Positions 6,721-13,678 of a stretch of 15,326 nt of DNA are shown in pieces. A program made the translations under genes and the position numbers. The first letter of the stretch is position 1. Each line of letters starts with the position of its first letter. Origin of the DNA: an uncultured bacterium (GTDB lineage: Bacteria; Bdellovibrionota_C; UBA2361; JANWWW01); assembly GCA_938038205.1 (NCBI GenBank), contig CALHSA010000038.1:1-15326 (forward strand). Reading direction: 5' to 3'. The notes below the pieces were generated by a model. It made no database searches. It was not told where the DNA came from and saw only the letters and a list, made by a program, of their open reading frames with translations.

Positions 6721-7431
6721 ATGAATTACCAGCTTGTTCTCGAATGCTTCAAGGGTGATTTAGCTATTCTATATCATTTGTATAAATGCGATGAGATTGA
6801 TTGTTTTGAGCTAAGGGTCTGTGAGTTACTTGAAAAACACGATTTACACTTAAATGGGACTCTTTTTCAAAAATCACTTAACATCTGCATTCTTGCGAAT
6901 ATTATTGAGTTAAAGCTAAAAAAAATTTTAGGCATATTTGAAAAAAACGACAATGAGTACTTAGAGGATTTAAAGTTAGCTTTTAAACTTAACTGCAAGC
7001 AACACTTTTTAGATTGGAAACAGAGAGTGATTGAGGAGTTTGATAAAGTTAATTTTCTTGGCAAAAATTTTGCAGCTGCTGGATTTTCGCCAAGATTAGA
7101 GAGTTTAGATAAGGTTCATTTAAGCCGTGCAGCCAAGAGGTTACTAAAATCTCCCTCAATTTTTGAAAGCTTTTTTAAAAGTTTCATCCTGAATTTAGCA
7201 AGAAAAATAAAGGATGTATCTCATTTCAAGGACAATTTATTGAGAAAGCTTAGGAATGCATTACATGTAAGATTTAAATCCTTGGTAAAAACTAGGGAAG
7301 AGGCAATTGGTTTTTTTCTGGCTTCCCTTGAATTATACAAAGAAGGTTGTGTCACAATAATTCAAGATAAAGATGATCTGGTTGTATCAAACTCCAGCTC
7401 ATCCAAATTAGGGAGCGTGGCTTTAAAGTAA
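6721..7431 (+). CDS. scpA: Divergent ScpA-like segregation and condensation protein
   Basis: ScpA is the kleisin that bridges the two SMC heads and, with ScpB, makes the bacterial condensin. The 236-aa protein matches the ScpA pattern at both ends. The N-terminus reads YQLVLECFKGDLAILYHLYK with EID(C)FEL, corresponding to the family's F-E-G-P-L-D-L-L-L-H-L-I and I-Y-D-I region, followed by a helical block (SLNICILANIIELKLKKIL, 52-70) equivalent to the usual hydrophobic 'LxMAAxLxxxKSRxLLP' helix. The C-terminal winged helix reads EEAIGFFLASLELYKEGCVTI then IQDKD, matching the FLALLEL-x-K-x-G-x-V-x-x-x-Q signature. The hallmark GPLD is GDLA, and the middle is unrecognisable. The identification is therefore from pattern, not from strong identity. 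No scpB or smc lies nearby. Its last 70 bases overlap the hemW 3' end on the other strand. Confidence 0.72.
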   Translation: MNYQLVLECFKGDLAILYHLYKCDEIDCFELRVCELLEKHDLHLNGTLFQKSLNICILANIIELKLKKILGIFEKNDNEYLEDLKLAFKLNCKQHFLDWKQRVIEEFDKVNFLGKNFAAAGFSPRLESLDKVHLSRAAKRLLKSPSIFESFFKSFILNLARKIKDVSHFKDNLLRKLRNALHVRFKSLVKTREEAIGFFLASLELYKEGCVTIIQDKDDLVVSNSSSSKLGSVALK

Positions 7432-8513
7432 AGTAAATCATTAATAACCTCATTTGAGTATAAAACCCCGAAGCTAGTGAGTTTAATTCCCAAGCTTGTA
7501 ACCTCTATCACTTTTGGGGAGTATTTTTTAATTAAAGTATTCCTAATCTGATTCGGTACAGCTACGGGTTTAAATGTCCTAACCTTAAAAATGAGTTTCT
7601 CCCTAGCCAGAGTATCCGAGTTTATGAACTCAAATAAGGCTGTTTTTGAGCTATTGTTAAGATAATCTTTTAAGCCTTTAAAATTAAAGGCCCGAACGCC
7701 AGTGTGCCCAAGGTTAATAAAACTAACTGCACCTAACCCAACCCCAAGAACAGAATTATGTTCCCAGTATTTTCTGTTGTGTACTGACTCAAACCCAGGC
7801 TTAGAAAAGTTTGAAATCTCATAATGTATAAAATTATTCTCTAGAAGATACTCTACAATATCTAAATATTCTTTTTCCGAGATTCGCGGGTTTCGCTTTG
7901 ATTCATAAAAATGAGTCCCATGCTCCAAGGTTAAGAGGTAAACTGACACATGGCTAACAAATTCAATTATAGGAGAAATTTCTTTGGTTATGTTTCTTCT
8001 ACCACCAACTCCAATTATTAAATCAACATTTATGTTACTGATCCCAATTAAGTTAAGAACCTCTAAAGCATGCATTATATCCTCAGGCGAGTGTTCTCTA
8101 CCCAAGATTTTTAAATGCTTTGGGTTAAGACTCTGAACTCCTAAGCTTACCCTTGGTTTATACTTCTTTAGAAAAAAAACTAAATCTTGGTTCTTCAAAT
8201 CCTCCGGATTAACCTCAATTGTAATTTCAACACTCGAATCTAGTACAAAGTTTTTCTCTACAAACTGAAAAGTTGAATCTAAGTACTCTGCACTGTATGA
8301 TGGAGTCCCTCCACCAAAATAAACGGATTCTACCAAATAATTGTTTTTTGAATACTGAGATAACTCGTTATTTAACTCTTTAAAATAACCCCTCCAATCC
8401 TTGGATACAACTACAGGAAAATCGCAGTAAGGGCATCTTCTTCGACAAAAAGGAAAATGAATGTATAACCCAACTCGATCAACTTGAGCCCATAAATTTT
8501 TAAGCTCACTCAC
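7362..8513 (-). CDS. hemW: Radical SAM HemW-family protein (coproporphyrinogen III oxidase-like)
   Basis: HemW proteins carry a radical-SAM [4Fe-4S] cluster, bind haem and act as haem chaperones; they are often misnamed coproporphyrinogen oxidases. The 383-aa protein has LYIHFPFCRRRCPYCDF with C23, C27 and C30 (CxxxCxxC), the SAM-binding GGGTPS (67-72), SLGVQSLNPKHLKILGREHS (123-142), INVDLIIG (161-168), VYLLTLEHGT (191-200) and the C-terminal HYEISNFSKPGFESVHNRKYW (230-250). This C-terminal motif separates HemW from HemN. Two spots deviate: the usual GLPGQ is GVGGR (168-172), and GAHS is GAVS (261-264). The start is a GTG at 8513, overlapping the secA 3' end by 8 bp, so the two are co-transcribed. 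The last ~22 residues lie in the overlap with scpA and run past the conserved domain. Confidence 0.93.
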   Translation of the reverse strand: MSELKNLWAQVDRVGLYIHFPFCRRRCPYCDFPVVVSKDWRGYFKELNNELSQYSKNNYLVESVYFGGGTPSYSAEYLDSTFQFVEKNFVLDSSVEITIEVNPEDLKNQDLVFFLKKYKPRVSLGVQSLNPKHLKILGREHSPEDIMHALEVLNLIGISNINVDLIIGVGGRRNITKEISPIIEFVSHVSVYLLTLEHGTHFYESKRNPRISEKEYLDIVEYLLENNFIHYEISNFSKPGFESVHNRKYWEHNSVLGVGLGAVSFINLGHTGVRAFNFKGLKDYLNNSSKTALFEFINSDTLAREKLIFKVRTFKPVAVPNQIRNTLIKKYSPKVIEVTSLGIKLTSFGVLYSNEVINDLLYFKATLPNLDELEFDTTRSSLS

Positions 8514-11058
8514 CCTTAATTCTGGCTCCTCTGACCATTCTCTCTACTTTAGATTGTTCTGATTTTATTTCCTCAATTATTTTTGGATCTACAATCTTAA
8601 ACCTAAAGAATGCACTAATATACAACAACTTGAGATTTGCCATCATCTCAGAGAACAGTCGAAAAGCCTCTCTTTGAAATTCATAAACTGGATTTTTGTA
8701 CGCGTACCCTCTAAACCCAATTCCCTCCTTGACCTGATCCATGCGTTGAAGGTGTGTGATCCAAATTTTATCCAACTCTTCTAGCATAAAAATTTTAACC
8801 ATATCCTTTGCGGATTGAGTAAGAACCATTCTCCCTTTAGAGTTCTCAAGAATGCTTTTTAAATTTTCAAGCTCCTCTTCAAGCTCTTTGAAGCGGGTAT
8901 CAATAACCTTTCTAGCTAAAGAAATGGCTTCATCTAAGTTTTCTTGGTCAACAAGCTTTTTAATCTCTTTTACAATCTCCGGATCCATAAAAGCATACAG
9001 ATTTTTTGTAGCATCATCTGAGTTAAAATCGTCTGGGAGACTTAAAGAAATATCAACATAAAAATCAACTAAAATGTTTGAGATCTCACTACCCTCTAAA
9101 ATCTTATTACGTAAACCATAAACAATATTTCGCTGATTGTTGTAAACGTTATCATACTCAAGGAGATGCTTCCTGATTTCAAAATGGTAAGCCTCTACTT
9201 TCTTTTGTGCACTTCGAGTAAGCCAGCTTACCATTTGACCAGAGTGAGTCTCTCCCTTAAACTTTTGAGCCCAGATTGGCAGCTTTTCAGGCATAAACCT
9301 AACTAAAAGATCATCCTCAAGTGATACGTAAAACCTGCTTCTACCAGGATCCCCTTGCCTTCCAGATCTTCCTCTTAATTGATCATCAATACGCCTACTT
9401 TCATGCCTTTCAGTTCCTAAAACCATTAAACCTCCAGCCTGAATAACCTTCTCCCGCTCTTCTTTGCAAATGGCCTCATACTTTTTGAAAGCTTGTAAAA
9501 ATTTATCGTTCCTGTAATCAATAAAACCAACCTCTTTTCTAGCTAATGCTTCAGGATTACCTCCTAAAATTATGTCAGTTCCTCGACCTGCCATGTTCGT
9601 GCTTATAGTTACAGCTTTAAACCTACCTGCCTGCGCTATGATATCAGCTTCTTTTTCATGATGCTTTGCATTGAGCACATTGTGAGGAATACCCTCTTTT
9701 AACAACATTCCACTTAGCTTTTCACTCTGCTCAATACTTATAGTGCCCACTAGAACGGGTTGTCCAATGTTATAACAAGCCTTAATATCCTCAATTACCT
9801 GTTTATACTTCTCCTCCTTTGTTGCAAAAATTCTGTCATCCTCATCTATCCTAATCATTGGTTTATGGGTTGGAATAATTACAACATCTAGGTTATAGAT
9901 TTTTTTAAACTCCTCTGCCTCCGTGTCTGCCGTTCCTGTCATTCCCGAGAGTTTTTTAAACATTCGGAAGTAATTCTGAAATGTTATTGAAGCAAGAGTT
10001 ACATTCTCTTTCTGAATTCTAACACCCTCCTTTGCCTCTACCGCCTGATGTAGCCCACCCGACCAACGTCTACCCTCCATTAATCTGCCTGTGAATTCAT
10101 CAACTATTACTACTCTTCCATTTCTAACAACATAATCCTTGTCTCTATGCAAAGTTTTATGAGCCTTTAAACAGTTTTGAACAATGTGAAGAAGCTCAAT
10201 ATTCTTAGGATCATAAAGGTTATCTACTCCTAAAAGCTCCTCAACTTTTCTAACCCCTGCCTCTGTTAGGTACGGAAACTGGCTTTTTAACTCAATCTCA
10301 AAATCTTCTTTCTCCTGAAGCTGCGGAATTATTCTATTTACAATTTTATATTTTTCAGATGGATCATCTGCAGGCCCAGATATTATTAGAGGTGTTCTCG
10401 CTTCATCAATAAGTATAGAATCAACCTCATCAACTATTGCAAAGTAATGGGTTTTTTGAAGAACCTCATCATAAGAGTACCTCATATTGTCCCTTAAGTA
10501 ATCAAAAGCAAACTCATTGTTCTGGCCATATACGATATCAGATCTATATGCCTTTAATTTCTCCTCAAATCTTTCAATTCCAGAGTGAACAACTCCTACA
10601 GAGTAACCTAAAAAGGTGTATATTCTTCCCATCCACTCAGCATCCCTTTTTGCTAAGTAATCATTAACTGTAACTATATAAACTGGGTTTCCTACCAGAG
10701 AGTCTAAACATGCAGGGAGTGTGGCCACAAGGGTTTTCCCTTCTCCCGTTTTCATTTCAGCAATTGCTCCCCTATGGAGCACAGCTCCACCCAGGATTTG
10801 TACATCAAAATGTCTCATGTTTAGGGTTCTTCTAGCAGCTTCTCTAACAATTGCATAAACATCTGGCTCAATCTCCTCAAGAGGCCTCCCTCTACTAACC
10901 TGTTCTCTAAAACTAGCAATCTGAGCCCTTAACTGCTCATCAGAGTATTCCTGATAAACTTTCTCTAACTCATTAACTCTAGATACTAAAGGAGCTAAAG
11001 ATCGAAGAACTCGATCATTTTTAGAACCGAAAATTTTTTTTAATATCTTGCCTATCAT
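8506..11058 (-). CDS. secA: Preprotein translocase ATPase SecA
   Basis: SecA is the ATPase motor that drives unfolded preproteins through SecYEG. The 850-aa protein is full length. It shows the standard start MIGKILKKIFGSKNDR, Walker A MKTGEGKT (102-109), IVTVNDYLAKRDAEWMG, the Walker B-type DEVDSILIDEARTPLIISG (210-228), preprotein cross-linking domain sequence, HHEKEADIIAQAG, TISTNMAGRGTDIILGGNPEA, RRIDDQLRGRSGRQGDPGRS, and the scaffold/wing region with GIGFRGYAYKNPVYEFQREAF near the end. It stops at RMVRGARIKGE with no C-terminal CxCx(8)C[HC] zinc motif that serves SecB binding in many bacteria. The ATG at 11058 has no nearby Shine-Dalgarno; a GGAGG lies 27 nt upstream. It is the first gene of secA-hemW and diverges from the thioesterase gene. 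Confidence 0.98.
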   Translation of the reverse strand: MIGKILKKIFGSKNDRVLRSLAPLVSRVNELEKVYQEYSDEQLRAQIASFREQVSRGRPLEEIEPDVYAIVREAARRTLNMRHFDVQILGGAVLHRGAIAEMKTGEGKTLVATLPACLDSLVGNPVYIVTVNDYLAKRDAEWMGRIYTFLGYSVGVVHSGIERFEEKLKAYRSDIVYGQNNEFAFDYLRDNMRYSYDEVLQKTHYFAIVDEVDSILIDEARTPLIISGPADDPSEKYKIVNRIIPQLQEKEDFEIELKSQFPYLTEAGVRKVEELLGVDNLYDPKNIELLHIVQNCLKAHKTLHRDKDYVVRNGRVVIVDEFTGRLMEGRRWSGGLHQAVEAKEGVRIQKENVTLASITFQNYFRMFKKLSGMTGTADTEAEEFKKIYNLDVVIIPTHKPMIRIDEDDRIFATKEEKYKQVIEDIKACYNIGQPVLVGTISIEQSEKLSGMLLKEGIPHNVLNAKHHEKEADIIAQAGRFKAVTISTNMAGRGTDIILGGNPEALARKEVGFIDYRNDKFLQAFKKYEAICKEEREKVIQAGGLMVLGTERHESRRIDDQLRGRSGRQGDPGRSRFYVSLEDDLLVRFMPEKLPIWAQKFKGETHSGQMVSWLTRSAQKKVEAYHFEIRKHLLEYDNVYNNQRNIVYGLRNKILEGSEISNILVDFYVDISLSLPDDFNSDDATKNLYAFMDPEIVKEIKKLVDQENLDEAISLARKVIDTRFKELEEELENLKSILENSKGRMVLTQSAKDMVKIFMLEELDKIWITHLQRMDQVKEGIGFRGYAYKNPVYEFQREAFRLFSEMMANLKLLYISAFFRFKIVDPKIIEEIKSEQSKVERMVRGARIKGE

Positions 11059-11061
11059 TAA

Positions 11062-11075
11062 ATTCTGATCAGAAT
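11062..11075. repeat. 14-bp perfect palindrome in the secA/thioesterase divergent spacer
   Basis: ATTCTGATCAGAAT reads the same on both strands. It lies 3 bp upstream of the secA ATG and directly upstream of the TATAAT serving the rightward gene. The position fits an operator or a small self-complementary structure in the secA leader. A central GATC is also a Dam-type site. The function is inferred from position only. Confidence 0.55.
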
Positions 11076-11083
11076 GATATAAT
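11075..11083 (+). promoter_or_regulatory. Extended -10 promoter for the acyl-CoA thioesterase gene
   Basis: TGA-TATAAT (TG at 11075-11076, TATAAT at 11078-11083) is a perfect extended -10, which often needs no good -35. The best -35 candidate, TCATTA at 11055-11060 with a 17-bp spacer, is weak. The ATG at 11107 is 23 bp downstream, so the leader would be about 17 bases, without a Shine-Dalgarno. Confidence 0.55.
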
Positions 11084-11106
11084 AACCTCCATTTAGATAT
11101 AATTAA

Positions 11107-11493
11107 ATGCTTGAAACAAGATTAAGCTTACGTGTTGTTATGATGCCAAAGGATACAAACCCTTTGGGTAGCATTTTTGGAGGGCATATTTTAAGTTTGA
11201 TTGACCTGGCTGCTACTGAACATGCTCAGAAAGAGAAACCTGCAAGGTATGTTACAAAAATAGTTAGAGAGGTAAATTTCCGGAACCCAGTTTTTGTTGG
11301 TGATGTTGTTTCTTTTTATACAGAAACCGTTAAGATTGGTCGAAGCTCAATAACAATAAAGGTTGAGGTACAAGCCTTAAGAGGAATAGATATGATTAGT
11401 GTTCATCACGTAACCTCTGCTGAGTTAGTACTAGTAGCTGTTAATGAGAGTTTACAGCCTGTGCCAATATTTGAAGCTACATCGAACGAGTAA
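11107..11493 (+). CDS. Acyl-CoA thioesterase, hotdog fold, YciA/BACH type
   Basis: Members hydrolyse acyl-CoA to free acid and CoA in the cytoplasm. The 128-aa protein is a single hotdog domain, close to the ~130 of E. coli YciA. The signature is clear: LRVVMMPKDTNPLGSIFGGHILSLIDLAA, with the catalytic-region Asn18 and Asp33 of the family, then VREVNFRNPVFVGDVVSFYTE and SSITIKVEVQALRG. The start at the ATG at 11107 matches the family N-terminus. It is a single-gene unit; its last 17 bases overlap the convergent subtilase gene. Acyl-chain preference cannot be read from the sequence. A YciA-like enzyme is the best call; other members of the same superfamily are the alternative. Confidence 0.9.
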   Translation: MLETRLSLRVVMMPKDTNPLGSIFGGHILSLIDLAATEHAQKEKPARYVTKIVREVNFRNPVFVGDVVSFYTETVKIGRSSITIKVEVQALRGIDMISVHHVTSAELVLVAVNESLQPVPIFEATSNE

Positions 11494-13588
11494 TAATTCT
11501 ACACACATCTCTTGTAACTCTTGAGTCAATCTTTTTGTTATTTACTCTCCCCCTTGAAACTAAATTATTCCCATCTGCTGTTTTTAATCTAAAGGCTACT
11601 GTGATATCACCAGTTGGTACTATATTAACTCTTCTTGCAAAACCTTTTAAGTAGGCTAGAGGAACCCTTCTCTGACATTTTGAATTATTTACATAAAAGT
11701 AACCATACTGAACACCATTTCCAAAACCTTTTGATGATAATTTTAGCATATTCTCTGACATACTTAACTTTAGACTTAAAGGGGTTACCCCCTCTAAATT
11801 TCGTGGAACAATGTTGTATTCAGCTCTGCTAAACCTAGGTCTAAAACTATGGTATCTAGTTTCTTCTGTGTTACCAAAAAACAGTATCCTTATTTCATCT
11901 TTTAGATTCTCAAAGGCACTATTGTTAAGCTCATAGGATACTTTAAAACCGCCAGTCTTATACGCCTGTAAAAGAACCTTTGCTTTTGAGTTATAATCAT
12001 AGTAGTTAGCTGAGCTTAAAAAAACTCCAAACTGATCATCAGAGGTGTAAATCTTTAATTCGCGATTTACCCAATCTGTAGAGAGAAGAGATATGGCATT
12101 AGATAAAGTAAGACTTCTAACAGGCAAAAAATCAAGAGCATTTCGTCTTTGATTAAAGTAGATAATCTGATTTGTTGAAACAGTAATTTTCTCAATATTT
12201 AGATTGTTATACTTAAACCCTGACACTTGAAACTCATAATCTCCCTCATCCCTATCAGATATAGTGGCTGACGAGAACGATGTTAGATCAAATTTTGGTT
12301 TTAATGAAACCAGATTTCTTACAAACCCGAATGTATCTTCGTTTGTAATTGGTGCTGGTACTGTGTTTTTGTTAAGAAGATTTAAAATATGCAAAATGCA
12401 CCCATTCCTTACCCTAAGGCCTGCTTTTTTTGCGCATGTGTCAAGAATTAATTCAATTGCTTCGGAGGAGGACAACTCAGGGTATCGCGAGAAAAGTAAA
12501 GCTAGCGCTCCAGAGACAAAAGGTGCAGCCATTGATGTCCCACTCATTGAACCGTAATTATTCCGAAGTAGTGTGCTTACAATTGATTCTCCAGGGGCAG
12601 CTATAAGTACCGCATTACCATAGTTTGAGAAAAAGCTAAGTTCATCTCTTCTATTTAAAGATGCAACAGATAGCACCTTCCTATAGTTAGCTGGGTATGT
12701 AGGATGAACTGAGTTATTTGAACCAGAGTTTCCTGCTGCTGCAACAAAAACCACACCAAGATTGTGTAGTTGTTCAATTAAATCTTGCAACTGAGAGCTA
12801 AAAACCCCTCCTCCCCAGGACGCATTAATTACTCTAACATTTACCCCCCTTTGTCTTAATGTTTTAATGTAATTTAATCCCGAGATTATCCAACCTAAAG
12901 TGCCAAGACCATTTCTATCAAGCATCTGAACAGGTAGAATTTTTGCTTCTGGTGCAACTCCAGTAATTCCTACGCCATTCTGAAGCGCTGCAATTATTCC
13001 CGCAACATGGGTGCCATGACCATGCTCATCATTTACATCACCTGATCGTTTGACACCACTCCAACCTCTAATATCATCAACATAACCGTTTCTATCATCA
13101 TCAAGCCCATTCTCACTCTCCCAAGGGTTTATGTATAAGTTTGAAGCAAGGTCACCGTGGGTTAAGTAAACACCGGTGTCAGCAACTGCAACCACAACAC
13201 CAGCCCCCTTGGTGATGTACCAGGCATGCTCACCCTCCCCTTGCAAACCAATTTTATCTAATCCCCACTGATCTGGCTTTAAAGGATCATATGTAACTGA
13301 ATCAATTGTGTAAACGTAATTTGGGGAGCATTCACGTATCTCTGGAATAAGGCTTTTAAGGTTAACACACTGAATCTCATCTCTAGCCTCTAGCTGGGCT
13401 ATCTCAAAACCTTGTGATATTTCAAAATTATCCTCTCCAAGATGACGCACCTCATAACCCAAAGCTTTAATTCTTTTTAACCCAGTTTTTGCATTCGATA
13501 CTCTTACTACAAAACTGTCTTTAACAGTTAAAATTTCTTGAGCTTTTAAGCAAAAAACATAGCTTAAAATAAATAAAACTCGGATCAC
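11477..13588 (-). CDS. Secreted subtilisin-like serine protease (S8) with unknown C-terminal region
   Basis: The 703-aa product starts with a signal peptide (IRVLFILSYVFCLKA, cleavage probably before Q17). A short inhibitor-like propeptide spans about 20-95 (SFVVRVSNAKTGLKRIKALG), then YDPLKPDQWGLDKIG, as in many S8 proteases. The catalytic triad is intact: D137 in VADTGV, H191 in HGHGTHVAG and S352 in GTSMAAP, with oxyanion-hole N287 in AAAGNSG. ESENGLDDDRNGYVDDIRGW (157-176) is the common acidic insertion. The catalytic domain ends near 400. About 290 residues follow that I do not recognise; they look beta-rich, with an Arg/Lys-rich end, and could be a binding or outer-surface domain. The start is a GTG at 13588. 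An upstream ATG at 13595 is out of frame. It likely acts on extracellular or periplasmic protein, and diverges from the GT-C-like gene. Confidence 0.93.
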   Translation of the reverse strand: MIRVLFILSYVFCLKAQEILTVKDSFVVRVSNAKTGLKRIKALGYEVRHLGEDNFEISQGFEIAQLEARDEIQCVNLKSLIPEIRECSPNYVYTIDSVTYDPLKPDQWGLDKIGLQGEGEHAWYITKGAGVVVAVADTGVYLTHGDLASNLYINPWESENGLDDDRNGYVDDIRGWSGVKRSGDVNDEHGHGTHVAGIIAALQNGVGITGVAPEAKILPVQMLDRNGLGTLGWIISGLNYIKTLRQRGVNVRVINASWGGGVFSSQLQDLIEQLHNLGVVFVAAAGNSGSNNSVHPTYPANYRKVLSVASLNRRDELSFFSNYGNAVLIAAPGESIVSTLLRNNYGSMSGTSMAAPFVSGALALLFSRYPELSSSEAIELILDTCAKKAGLRVRNGCILHILNLLNKNTVPAPITNEDTFGFVRNLVSLKPKFDLTSFSSATISDRDEGDYEFQVSGFKYNNLNIEKITVSTNQIIYFNQRRNALDFLPVRSLTLSNAISLLSTDWVNRELKIYTSDDQFGVFLSSANYYDYNSKAKVLLQAYKTGGFKVSYELNNSAFENLKDEIRILFFGNTEETRYHSFRPRFSRAEYNIVPRNLEGVTPLSLKLSMSENMLKLSSKGFGNGVQYGYFYVNNSKCQRRVPLAYLKGFARRVNIVPTGDITVAFRLKTADGNNLVSRGRVNNKKIDSRVTRDVCRIITRSM

Positions 13589-13678
13589 TCCATAATGTTT
13601 TTCGGCACAAAACCGTTAAATTTTTAATTAATTTATTTAAACTTAGAGAAGTTTTTAAGATATTACCTTTTAATAATA
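13589..13678. other. Divergent spacer between subtilase and GT-C-like gene
   Basis: This 90-bp A+T-rich spacer must carry promoters in both directions. The clearest structure is an inverted repeat AAACTT-AGAG-AAGTTT at 13639-13654. TTAATTAA at 13624-13631 is a trivial AT palindrome. I see no convincing -10/-35 pair and no Shine-Dalgarno for either GTG start. Confidence 0.4.

Noticed and set aside
11059-11106. N-terminal extension of SecA
   Set aside because: The frame is open through the spacer, but no start codon occurs there and the ATG at 11058 gives the standard SecA N-terminus.
12264-12557. A 97-codon plus-strand open frame inside the subtilase gene
   Set aside because: It lies opposite the catalytic domain (including the active-site serine region) and looks like a shadow.
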